Below are positions 30,875 through 39,607 of a DNA stretch of 64,000 nucleotides, piece by piece. The notes under the pieces were generated by a model, which was given only the letters and a program-made list of their open reading frames with translations, was not told the DNA's origin and searched no databases. This stretch comes from Pseudo-nitzschia pungens (lineage: Eukaryota; Bacillariophyta; Bacillariophyceae; Bacillariales; Bacillariaceae). The stretch is taken from assembly GCA_037355855.1 (NCBI GenBank), contig CM074761.1, positions 6,033,346 to 6,097,345 of the forward strand, written 5' to 3'. The translations under genes were made by a program, and so were the position numbers. Every line of letters begins with the position of its first letter. Position 1 is the stretch's first letter.

Positions 30875-32563
30875 TCATGAGGTCGCCCCAGATAACTGAA
30901 GGGGAAAGAACGGAGATAAAATGCAGCAAGGAGTATCAAAAAGGTGGTACAACCACTGGATAATGGCATCACGGTGTCGGAGAGTGATGGTATACAATGC
31001 AGAGGGCATCTTAGCAGGAATGGTATGCCACGCAGAGGGCATCCCAGCAGCCAAACCAAAAAGGAGCAGGGAATACAAATCAGACAGGAGTGCAGAGGCA
31101 GGAAGGGTATCGGAGGACTCGAGAGCCTGGATGGGAGCAGGGAGGAGTGATGCAGGTGCCTGGATGGGAACAGGACGCAGCAACAGTGTGGTGGTGGCAG
31201 TTGCAAGAGCTGCCGGTGCAGGTGTTGGTGTAGTGACGGAAGCAGGTGTAGGATCAGGCGCAGGTGACGGGGCAGTTGCAGAAGCAGGTGCTGGGTCAGG
31301 TGCAGTGACAAGAGCTACCAGGCCTGGTGTCGATGCAGTTGCGTAAGCAGGCGCACGTGCCGAAGGACGTGCCCGGGCCGGAGGACGTGGCGATGCAGCT
31401 GCAGGGGCAGGAGGACGTGTCGGTGCAGTTGCAGTTGCGGTGGCAGGAGGAGGTTTACGAACTGGAGTACGGGACAGGATTGGTGGAGTTGCAGAAGCAG
31501 GGGGAGGGACCTGTGCTCGAACGGGAAGACGGGCCAGGACGGGTTGAAGAGCAGGAGCAGGTGCAGGAACCGTTGTTCGAACTGGAGAACCCGTCACTCG
31601 AACTGGAGGACGGGTCAGGATTGGTGTAGTAGCAGGAGCAGGTTTAGGGACTGGTGCTGATGCCTTGACCTGTGCAGGTGCCAAGGGGGATGCAGGGGCA
31701 GCCAGCAGAGCAGGTGCCGGAGCAGGTGCCGGAACATGTACGTAGTGTTGAGCAGGGACAATCAGTGGAGCAGGGAATGTAGACGGGAGTGATGGGCGAT
31801 ATGCATCGCGAAAATCAAGGAAGTCGTCGAGATTATAGTTGTTGATGTCTAGGAATGCCCGTGGGCCGACAGTGGTTTTAAGGTGTGTCATGTATGCAAC
31901 AATGGTATGAAGGTGGAGGGCATGACCGGCGGAAATGGGGACAAAGCGGCCTTGGTCTTCGTATTGGAGGTAGGAGATGAGATCGTGGGATAAGAACCGA
32001 AATTCACCCCAGGTGTTGTAGCCATGATAGCGGAGTGCACCACAGATGATATCCCCATCCTCGGTGTGGAGGTTAAGGAAGTTGCGAAGGATATATGCAA
32101 CATGGGGATCAAACGACGGGAAGAAAGCACTGTCGTCGGCGGTGGATGTGATATTGACATAGATGTGGGTGCTGGCATGATTGTTGGAAGTCAGTGGTGG
32201 TGGTAGTGGTGATCGGTATGTCTGTCGGAATTGACGAAAGGCGGTGGCATCATAATTGGTGATATCCCAGGAAGCCCGTGGACCGATGGTGTCATTAAGG
32301 TGGATCATGTACGCAGCAAAGGTATTGAGGCGGTAGACATGACAAAGGGTAAGGGGGACACGGCGTCCACGATGTTCATATTCGAGGCGTGAGATGATGT
32401 CGTAGGAGAGAAATCGAAAGGCAGACCAGGTAGTACGGTTAGCAAACCGAAGGGCATCACAGATGATATCACCGTTCTCTGTCTCGCGTCGCAGGAATTG
32501 CCGGAGGATGTGGGTGACAAGAGGGTCGAATGAGGGAAAGAAATCACCATGGTCGTCGGACAT
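30875..32563 (-). CDS. Gag-like protein with duplicated domain and Pro/Ala-rich tail
   Basis: A 562-residue protein, the sole gene of the LARD-like element and in its sense orientation. Residues about 1-115 and 155-270 are two copies of one domain (FFPSFDPLVTHILRQFL… and FFPSFDPHVAYILRNFL…). Each copy shares GDIICxALR, EFRFLSHD-like and NNYNLDDF-like segments and is helical. The remaining half is low-complexity Pro/Ala/Thr-rich with repeated RPPVRA-like motifs. No catalytic motif or zinc knuckle is present. By position it could be a structural, Gag-like or RNA-packaging protein, but I do not recognise the family. The ATG at 32563 immediately precedes the first domain copy, which supports the start. 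Confidence 0.6.
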   Translation of the reverse strand: MSDDHGDFFPSFDPLVTHILRQFLRRETENGDIICDALRFANRTTWSAFRFLSYDIISRLEYEHRGRRVPLTLCHVYRLNTFAAYMIHLNDTIGPRASWDITNYDATAFRQFRQTYRSPLPPPLTSNNHASTHIYVNITSTADDSAFFPSFDPHVAYILRNFLNLHTEDGDIICGALRYHGYNTWGEFRFLSHDLISYLQYEDQGRFVPISAGHALHLHTIVAYMTHLKTTVGPRAFLDINNYNLDDFLDFRDAYRPSLPSTFPAPLIVPAQHYVHVPAPAPAPALLAAPASPLAPAQVKASAPVPKPAPATTPILTRPPVRVTGSPVRTTVPAPAPALQPVLARLPVRAQVPPPASATPPILSRTPVRKPPPATATATAPTRPPAPAAASPRPPARARPSARAPAYATASTPGLVALVTAPDPAPASATAPSPAPDPTPASVTTPTPAPAALATATTTLLLRPVPIQAPASLLPAPIQALESSDTLPASALLSDLYSLLLFGLAAGMPSAWHTIPAKMPSALYTITLRHRDAIIQWLYHLFDTPCCILSPFFPLQLSGATS

Positions 32564-32774
32564 CGTGCTGGGATTGAATCTGGTGCGGGCTGCAGTTTGA
32601 ATAGATTGGAAGATACCGTAGGTATAGAATTTCGAAATTCGATGAGATATGGGTTAAAATCCAGGAATAGGGCAAGACCCAGGAACAGGGAGTTGATATA
32701 TCAGGGGAATGCAGATGTTATTGCAGCTGTATTCCGGGTTGCAGTGAAGGTTAAATATTGCTGAGCGCTGTCTT

Positions 32775-33345
32775 GTGTCGTTCGAAAACGCCGTCGCCGT
32801 TGTTGTTCGAAGCGCCGTTGTCGTTCGAAAAACACCGTTGTCGTTCGAAAGATAACCGTTGTTGTTCGAAAGCGCCGTTGTCGTTCGGAAGCGCGGTTGT
32901 TGTTCGAAAAACACGGTTAAAACAGCAGTTGCTGAGGGTTGAATTTATGAAGGGACGTTGTTGTTGTTCGAAAAACGCCGTTGTTGTCGTTCGAAAACAA
33001 CGTTCGTGTGGTGTGGATAAATCCGAGAGGAGTGTATCCGGCAAAGGAACAGGATATATTTGCCTGGTGGATACAAGGAAGATACAGCTGTATTCGTAGA
33101 ATACAGATCTATCAGTGGGAGGTTATATATTGCTGAGCGCTGTGGTTCGAGGAGACGTTGTTGTTGTTCGAAAAACGCCGTTGTTGTTGTTCGAAAACGC
33201 CGTTGTTGTCGTTCCTCGAAAATAACGGTGACGTGCGTGTTGTTCGAAAACAGCGTTCGTGTGGGTGTGGTGTTTGTTGTTTTGTGGTTGTTGCTAAACG
33301 CCGTAGCAGCAAAACGCCGTAGGAGCAGAGCGCCGTAGCAGCAAT
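32775..33345. repeat. TTGTTCGAAAACGCC minisatellite
   Basis: Two blocks (about 32780-33005 and 33145-33345) of units CGCCGTTGTTGTTCGAAAA, separated by unique sequence. They lie between the primer site and the ORF in element orientation, that is, in the 5' leader. Confidence 0.8.
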
Positions 33346-33640
33346 AATAGGGATAGGTTGTGTCGGTGACGACGGAAATGAGTACAGCAGGAGTAGAATT
33401 TTGAAAATTTCTTTCTCTGTCAATTCTTGGAGTTTGGAGACGCCGTTTGTACCATTATATCCACAATAACAAGGAGGACAATAATACCTGGAACGGCCTT
33501 GCAACAGGGAGCTTGGTGTTCCAGTGTAGAATTAAAACTGTAACAGCGTCGATTCGGTCTTCTCGTCGTCGTCGTTGTCGTTGTTTCTTGTTGTTCTGCG
33601 GCGTTTGTAGATCTCCAGCTTTGCAAGCTTACAATAAGCT

Positions 33641-33654
33641 TGCGACTGTTAATC
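33641..33654 (-). other. Primer-binding site of the LARD-like element
   Basis: On the minus strand GATTAACAGTCGCA directly follows the LTR end TTTTAATA. It is identical to the copia primer sites at 19900 and 54702, though the LTRs are unrelated. Confidence 0.7.
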
Positions 33655-34153
33655 TATTAAAATGTAGCTGAAACTGGGTTTAAGCTGATAGGTCCTAAGG
33701 CAAGCTTGGAGATACAGCAAGAGCAAGCAAACCGGTTGAGGTGCCGGTCTGTTCTATCGATAGTCTCGGATTTACCACTACGGCCGATCGATGGTGGATC
33801 AACCAGATCTATTCTAACTACCTGTGGGCTCAGTCAGTTAGATCTTAGGCTTGTAGTTCTACAGGGAGCTGCTCAAGGAGCAGGATGTAAGTATCAAGGT
33901 ATTCAAATCAGAGTTAAACTAAAGATGTGAGGACAGCAAGCCTGTCGGGGATTCGACGTTGCTGTCTTGTTATTGCTACCGGGTGTTCTGCTTGCTGTTC
34001 GTGTACAAATAGTACTGTATTTTGTTCTGTCTGTACAAGCAGTACTGGAACCCAGTAGAAAACTATCTCCGTGCACAAAATGCGCATGGGAAATATGTGA
34101 CGTGTGACTGGATTGAATCCAGTCATGAACCGTGTTACGGTTACAATTTAACA
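33655..34153 (-). repeat. LTR of LARD-like element (5' LTR in element orientation)
   Basis: 499 bp, identical by eye to 28318-28816. The target duplication tttgg follows at 34154-34158. Confidence 0.9.
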
Positions 34154-34158
34154 TTTGG

Positions 34159-34580
34159 TGACAGGCAGAAGCATTACAGGACTGATTGCATTTGTTGGAT
34201 CCACACCGGTGTACTGGAAATCCAAACGCCAGACCTCAGTTCACACCAGTACCTTCGGCGCTGAATTTACAGCCTTGAAGGATGCTGTGGCTTTGGCAAT
34301 CAGATTGAGATATCACTTGAGATCCATGGGAGTTTCCATCACCAAGCCAGCAGATATTTATGTGGACAACAAGAGTGTGGTGCTGAATTCAACTAATCCT
34401 GCAAGCTCCTTGAATAAGAAATCAATTGCCTTGGCATACCACTTTGTGCGCGAGAACCAAGCAGGAAAGGTCATCTCTGTCAACCACATCAGATCCCAAG
34501 ATAACTATGCAGACATCCTCACCAAGCCTTTGGGACAAACAGCCTTTCACAGTCTCGTCAATGAATTCATGACCAAATAA
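34159..34580 (+). pseudogene. Copia RNase H remainder, second unit
   Basis: Continuation of the partial pol interrupted at 28317 (VTGRSITGLIAFVGSTPVYWKSK to the stop after FMTK). Removing the LARD-like element restores the frame. The stop is followed within a few bases by the Tc1/mariner insertion at 34585. Confidence 0.88.
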
Positions 34581-34584
34581 GATA

Positions 34585-34774
34585 CTACGAGTCCGATAAC
34601 AATTGAGACTGGTCGATTATGAGCCAAAAATTAACCGAATATTCCCGAACCAAAACGGAACGGAGAACATACCAATGCCAAAAAATCATTCTGTAATAGA
34701 TAAATTCCTATAACCCTTTATAGCATGCTCTTTTGTTAGTGGAAATCCCTTGTTCAAGTGCCTTACTAAACTCT
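34585..34774 (+). repeat. Left terminal inverted repeat of Tc1/mariner element
   Basis: 190 bp, the inverse of 38933-39122 with only a few mismatches (for example AATAGATA versus AATAGAGA). Confidence 0.9.
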
Positions 34775-35131
34775 TCAAAATCATCTATTTTTGGTGTTCG
34801 CAAAAGTTCTTTTTCCGTGTATCGGCCTTCGAAAATGTGGCTCTATCCACAACAACAGCAATCGAGAGCAAGATGGTATCACACTTGCAATTATTGCCAC
34901 TGTCTTGGATGGGGGAGGTTGATCTTGCGTCATTGGTTGAGAGAGAGCAGCAGAGGTGAAAGCAGCAGGAGAGAGGAATTCAGCAGAGAGGGGAAATGGA
35001 TCGATTACACGGCAATCGGCGTCTTATCCGGAGACTCATCCGGAGACTCGACAATCTACCACAGTATTCAGTCCAATCGATTGAAAGTACTTACTTTGCA
35101 CTGAAATTTCCTCCAAATTAGCTCTGAAACC

Positions 35132-36976
35132 ATGTCTATCTTCATCAAAAAGGCCCCTTTGGCTCTCAGCAAGAAATCTGCCTCCAAACCTGCCCCTCGC
35201 AAGCTCGTCACTGTCAAGGAACGCCGGGAACGCCTGCTGGCAGACCTCGATACCGACTCTGACGATAGTGGTTTGCTCAGCATCGAAACAGTTGCTCCAG
35301 ATCCACCTTTTGCTGGATTGGAAGAGCTTTTGAAAAAGCGCAAACCCTTCACCAAGCCAGCAAAACAGAGCTTGATTGTTGCGTTTTTGGAAGCCGATCT
35401 CTCGCGTCTTACAGAGAATGACGCAAAAAAGACCCTGCTTAAAATTCAGCAGGATTTGAAAATCACCAAAGGGAAAGCGAGCAAGTGCTCTCCCAAAGTC
35501 TGGACCAGTGACTACATGGCAGAAGAGCTTTTTGCCATTGTTCAAGCCTACGAATCCTACCAATCTTTTGTTGCGTGCAATCGATCCACCAGAAACAAGA
35601 TTCCAGCAATTGCCATGTTGGATGATCTCCTGGAGAAATTCTCCATTGAACTGGACAAGGAACGCGCCAAGAAGGAAGTCCTTCTTCGCGCCGAAGCCAA
35701 GAAGAAGATTGCAAAGGCCAAGAAATCTGATGGCGTTAGACCCCAGGAAGACATCGAGTTTGACAGATTTCTCCTGCTTTCCATGCCTTGTCCCAACTGC
35801 AAGCATTTCAACACCATGCATCTCCAGAGCAAAAAAGAAATCGAGGAAATCAACCAGCAAGTGGAGGAAGAGTACCAAAAGAAGAAGCGTCGATACGCCG
35901 CTTATTCTGTATCTAAGCAGCAACAAGAAAAGAAGCCCCGGAAGGGGAAGATCAAGAGTCGGGAGATCGGTTGCTTCTGTTTCAAGATCAATTGCATGGA
36001 CATGCCGAATGGAGGCAATTGTTCTCATTGCAAAAACTCTGCCAACCTCAACGCCAGGGGTGTATGTGTGGATTGTTGCATTTGTGCCTGTGACTGTAGC
36101 ATTGTCTTTTGCGAATCGGAAAGGAAGGCTATTGCTGATTCGGTGGATCCAAAGGAGAAAGAGTCTCGTCCCCCTACCAATGGGAGAGCATTGCTCTACC
36201 GCCTCGAAGATATATACGCCTCAAAAGTCAAGGAGGTGTACCTGGAAAATCCATCGGCATCGAAGGAACAGATAGCCAGAGACGCCCATTCCAGTACCTT
36301 CCACGAAGTTCTATCGGATCCGGTTTTTGCAAATGCAGAAGCGAGAAAGAAACTTCAGGAAGATATGGGTCCACTGGAGACTACCACCAAGGATGGGAAG
36401 ACTATCGATCAGCTCCGGGCAGAGAAGAGGGGTGTCACTCTCGATCCCGCTGGAGACTCCAGATTCTTCAGGAACAGACTCCAGGAACATCCAATGGATC
36501 CAACCAGGTTTCTCCGAAACAGCAATACGGCGAACCCCCTTCCTCTCTCTCCAATCAAATCCACTGGAGGGATCGGATCTCGTATCCAACCAATCAGCAT
36601 CGATGGAACTGATCATGGCGCCAGTAAATTGTTGTGTACTCCAAGCAGACGCGAATTGTCAAGTGGTACTCCACCGAGTGAATTGTCGAGTGATACTCCA
36701 CCAAGCGAATTGTCGAGTGATACTCCTCCCTTCCTCCGATCCATGCGGGAAGCAGCCAATGAGAAAGCTGACTTCCAGGAGAACTCCCAGCCCACCTTGG
36801 AGATCCTCGATCGCCTGGGAGACACTCTTACTGCTGAAAATAATTCAGCAGAAGCTTCCCGGATCAAGCGCAAGGCAACTGATCTTGCCAAGCGCGGGAA
36901 AGATCCGGAGGAGTGTCTCCCCAAGATGGTGGACTGGTGCAAGCGCCAGAAGATTCCGGCGAAAGACAAAAAATAA
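35132..36976 (+). CDS. Cys-rich passenger protein of Tc1/mariner element, function unknown
   Basis: A 614-residue protein. The basic N-terminus (SKKSASKPAPRKLVTVKERRERL) could be a nuclear or DNA-binding region. A helical part follows (about 70-210). Next comes a Cys/His-rich block at about 220-335. It has CPNCKHFNTMH, then CFCFKINC, CSHCKNSANLNARGVCVDCCICACDCSIVFC, and could bind several zinc ions. The C-terminal third holds three copies of an ELSSDTPP motif and a basic end. No transposase, nuclease or methylase motif is visible. It converges with the transposase gene and lies wholly inside the inverted repeats, so it travels with the element. It may regulate transposition or be captured cargo. 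The ATG at 35132 is the first in a long clean frame. Confidence 0.65.
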   Translation: MSIFIKKAPLALSKKSASKPAPRKLVTVKERRERLLADLDTDSDDSGLLSIETVAPDPPFAGLEELLKKRKPFTKPAKQSLIVAFLEADLSRLTENDAKKTLLKIQQDLKITKGKASKCSPKVWTSDYMAEELFAIVQAYESYQSFVACNRSTRNKIPAIAMLDDLLEKFSIELDKERAKKEVLLRAEAKKKIAKAKKSDGVRPQEDIEFDRFLLLSMPCPNCKHFNTMHLQSKKEIEEINQQVEEEYQKKKRRYAAYSVSKQQQEKKPRKGKIKSREIGCFCFKINCMDMPNGGNCSHCKNSANLNARGVCVDCCICACDCSIVFCESERKAIADSVDPKEKESRPPTNGRALLYRLEDIYASKVKEVYLENPSASKEQIARDAHSSTFHEVLSDPVFANAEARKKLQEDMGPLETTTKDGKTIDQLRAEKRGVTLDPAGDSRFFRNRLQEHPMDPTRFLRNSNTANPLPLSPIKSTGGIGSRIQPISIDGTDHGASKLLCTPSRRELSSGTPPSELSSDTPPSELSSDTPPFLRSMREAANEKADFQENSQPTLEILDRLGDTLTAENNSAEASRIKRKATDLAKRGKDPEECLPKMVDWCKRQKIPAKDKK

Positions 36977-37712
36977 ACTGTATTCTTAGTAATTATCTAT
37001 GATTAGCTGTCGATTGTTGTGTCCATTGTCCATTGTCGATTGTCGTGTTGTAGTAGATTGTCGTGTTGTTCTTACTGGAGACAAGGTGTAGTTTTTACAT
37101 GTTGCCAGCAACAAAATTATGAGCTGTTGCTTGCTGCTGCTGTTTGCTGCTGTTTGCTGCTGTTTGCTGCTGTTTGCTGTTGTTTGCTGGAGTGGATCCG
37201 ATCGATCGATCGTGTTTTCGGTTCCGGACTTTCGTGTACCGGTATGTTCGATATCCGGACTCGTAGATCTACAATAGCTAAAGAGAGGTCCAACACCTCT
37301 GAGTCCCAGCAGTTCTTCTATACTTTGCGGCGTCGGCCGACTTCAATCCCAGGAGTTCTTCTATACTTTGCGGCGCCGGTCAACTTCAATCCCACCATCT
37401 AGACGTCCAAGGTTTTCTATTGTACCTATGTTCGATATCCACCAATGGAAACAAATATAATCGATTCCCACAAGTATTCGATACTTAGATGTGGGAGTGA
37501 CACGAGAGTGACACTGCCGGCGGCGCTATTGGGTACAATCGAAAACCTATTACAAATAAACTGGAGCAAACTGGAGCAACACTAATTCATTATTTCTATT
37601 TTTGCAACTCTGCAAAAGCAAAATCTAAACCACCTCTAAGAAATACAACCAAAATCGAAATCGACAATGGTGGAGACTCGACAATCGACTATAGCGCTCA
37701 GCGCTCTACCAC
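36977..37712. other. Spacer between the two convergent mariner genes
   Basis: Contains a TTGCTGCTG microsatellite (about 37125-37190) and a duplicated segment (TTCTTCTATACTTTGCGGCG at 37313 and 37352). It must include both 3' ends. No gene is seen. Confidence 0.5.
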
Positions 37713-38864
37713 TCAGGGGATTACAACCCCGGGGTAGGTACCATCGACACTGTATCCACAGTGAGCAAACGTCCCGTCGAATGGACCGATTGCTCCTGCA
37801 GCTCTGTAGATCTGTTGCTCTAGATCTGCCAAATCTAGCTCCCCTCTCGTATTGATCTTGAGGTAGTTGACTAACTGACAGATGATATACTCTGTCGGTC
37901 CGTACTTCGGTTGATAGGGAGGCCGGGGGACAACGTTGTATCTCGTCGGTCCCTCCCTGTCGAAAATGGTGTTGTAGACAATTGGAGCAGCATGGCTGCT
38001 CAAGTTGTCCCACATGAAGACTCTCCAGTCATCTGTCTGTGGAACTCGCTGCTCGCCTTCAAAAGACGAGCAGATACTGCCTACAAAGGAAGCGAACGCG
38101 TCCCCTGTAGTTCCATGGTTTCTGCTCACTCGTACCCATCGACGAGGATGGCGGAGGCTGCCAGACAAATTGTTGGGTACAGTGGGATCTCCAGCTTCCA
38201 CAGCGATAATTACTGTAAGTTTCTGCCCTTTCGCGTAGTTGCCGATACTCCGAACTCTCCGAAATCTAACTGACCAAGCCCTGGTGCGATTCAGTCTTCG
38301 TGTTTCCATGGCAAACTCATCGATATCGATAAGTCTCTTTCTGGGGATGCCAGCAACGCCAGATGGCAATGGTCTGTTCCAGAACAACCATTCCTTCCTC
38401 TTGTTGGTGGGAGTGTAAGCCCGGTAAGATTCGATGCTGCCTTTCTTTTGTGTGATATTCATCTCTTGTAATCGGTGCGAGAGGAGCTGCTTGCTGTAGA
38501 TCCCTCCCCCCTCGTTGTAAATAAACATTGCCATCTGGTCAAGCGTTGCCTGTGGCCAAATAACAACACAGAGCATGAGGAGGGTCAAATCTGCACCCAC
38601 CAGCTCTGTCTTGTCTTTGTTGCCGGTCATTCGATGGGGATGAAGTTGTTTCTTCCACCGGAAGAGTGTTGCTCTCGCAACAGGTACAGGTAAGCCTGCT
38701 TCGTGATCCTCCAGTATCTCTCGTCGACGCCATACTGGATATCCCTGAGCTCCTCCTCTTTTAGGGTGAGGCTCCTCCTGCCTCTGTTGCCCTAACTCCC
38801 TGCTAAGTTGCAGTTTGCTACGGGCTTTGGCTCTGGTATCTGCCGGATCCACCACCATGGTCAA
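37713..38864 (-). CDS. Tc1/mariner (IS630-type) DDE transposase
   Basis: A 383-residue transposase that cuts and joins element ends at TA targets. The N-terminal part is helix-turn-helix-like (RREILEDHEAGLPVPVARATLFRWKK). The catalytic core shows IDIDEFAME (first Asp), a central WDNLSSHAA (second Asp) and PPYQPKYGPTEYIICQLVNYLK with the third acidic residue in the typical P-x-x-N/K-P-x-E position. Length and layout suit the superfamily. It reads away from the right inverted repeat, with its start about 70 bp inside the terminus. The first (38864) or the second Met (38858) could be the start; MVVDPADTRAKAR follows. No stop or frameshift is present, so it may be active. Confidence 0.85.
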   Translation of the reverse strand: MTMVVDPADTRAKARSKLQLSRELGQQRQEEPHPKRGGAQGYPVWRRREILEDHEAGLPVPVARATLFRWKKQLHPHRMTGNKDKTELVGADLTLLMLCVVIWPQATLDQMAMFIYNEGGGIYSKQLLSHRLQEMNITQKKGSIESYRAYTPTNKRKEWLFWNRPLPSGVAGIPRKRLIDIDEFAMETRRLNRTRAWSVRFRRVRSIGNYAKGQKLTVIIAVEAGDPTVPNNLSGSLRHPRRWVRVSRNHGTTGDAFASFVGSICSSFEGEQRVPQTDDWRVFMWDNLSSHAAPIVYNTIFDREGPTRYNVVPRPPYQPKYGPTEYIICQLVNYLKINTRGELDLADLEQQIYRAAGAIGPFDGTFAHCGYSVDGTYPGVVIP

Positions 38865-38932
38865 CGTGTTCTCGTCTTATTCTCGTTATTTGATGCGAAG
38901 AACTGTGGTGTCAAAAAATGTGATTTTTATAG

Positions 38933-39122
38933 AGAGTTTAGTAAGGCACTCGAACAAGGGATTTCCACTAACAAAAGAGCATGCTATAAAGGGTTATAGG
39001 AATTTCTCTATTACAGAATGATTTTTTGGCATTGGTATGTTCTCCGTTCCGTTTTGGTTCGGGAATATTCGGTTAATTTTTGGCTCATAATCGACCAGTC
39101 TCAATTGTTATCGGACTCGTAG
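38933..39122 (-). repeat. Right terminal inverted repeat of Tc1/mariner element
   Basis: 190 bp, the inverse of 34585-34774. The outer end GGACTCGTAG is followed by the duplicated TA at 39123-39124. Confidence 0.9.
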
Positions 39123-39236
39123 TAAGTACAAAAAGAATTATATAAGAAAAGCATTTTAATCATGAAACAGTAATATGTGCCTCAGCCATTCTATGTTCCC
39201 CATTTCTAGAATCCTTACAGCACATATTAAGGAGGG

Positions 39237-39607
39237 AACAACACAGAACAAGGTTGTTAAGTAATAAGAAACAGAAAGTGAGCGCAACAGTACCGCGCGT
39301 AGAAACAGACAGTGAGCGCAACAGTAACGCGCGTAGAAACAGACAGTGAGCGCAACAGTAACGCGCGTAGAAACAGACAGTGAGCGCAACAGTATCGCGC
39401 GTAGAAACAGAGCGCGCTCAGAGGTGCGCAAGATATTGAAGTATCCAAAGAACACAACCAAAGAACACGGTTGAAGTATTAACTGAAGAAGATAAAGAAT
39501 GGAGCAACAAACACACTTATCACGAGCGACCATGTAAAAGAGAGAGAACACATGTTTAGATCGATAGAATGATAAGAGCTCATAATTTCCAGTTATACAA
39601 CTTGTTA
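39237..39607 (+). repeat. Copia 3' LTR of the tandem array
   Basis: 371 bp with four 34-bp units, preceded by AAGGAGGG. Its outer edge reads CTTGTTA and is followed by the duplication agatg (39608-39612). Confidence 0.92.

Larger units (their letters stand above)
28318..34153 (-). mobile_element. Non-autonomous LTR element (LARD-like) with gag-like ORF and minisatellites
   Basis: Two 499-bp LTRs (28318-28816 and 33655-34153) appear identical and are flanked by a 5-bp duplication tttgg in the RNase H gene of copia. In minus orientation the LTR starts TGTTAAATTG and ends TTTTAATA. It is followed directly by the same tRNA-Asn-type primer site as copia (33641-33654). A G-rich polypurine tract precedes the other LTR (28817-28830, reverse complement GATGGGGCG). 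The 4.8-kb interior has one long ORF and three repeat arrays, and no protease, RT or integrase. Identical LTRs point to a very recent insertion. Confidence 0.88.
34585..39122. mobile_element. Tc1/mariner-type transposon with two convergent genes
   Basis: 190-bp terminal inverted repeats (34585-34774 and 38933-39122) begin CTACGAGTCCGATAAC. They are flanked by a TA duplication in the copia sequence downstream of the stop codon. The element is 4.54 kb, long for this superfamily. It encodes a DDE transposase on the minus strand and a Cys-rich passenger protein on the plus strand. The repeats match closely and both frames are open, so the copy is young. An older relative's end lies at 10383-10631. 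Confidence 0.9.
19631..39607 (+). mobile_element. Ty1/copia element with a tandem partial second unit, itself invaded twice
   Basis: The outer LTRs are 19631-19899 and 39237-39607, flanked by a 5-bp duplication agatg. A third LTR lies at 25583-25942. The order is LTR, full internal region, LTR, partial internal region starting in integrase, LTR. One target duplication surrounds the whole array, so it entered, or recombined, as a unit. The second unit is interrupted by an LTR element (28318-34153) and a Tc1/mariner element (34585-39122). Confidence 0.9.

Noticed and set aside
31327..31629. Open frame opposite the Pro/Ala-rich tail
   Set aside because: Low-complexity antisense of a repetitive coding region.
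34733..35104. Open frame inside the left mariner terminus
   Set aside because: Lies mostly in the inverted repeat and leader; no matching frame in the relic copy and no domain.
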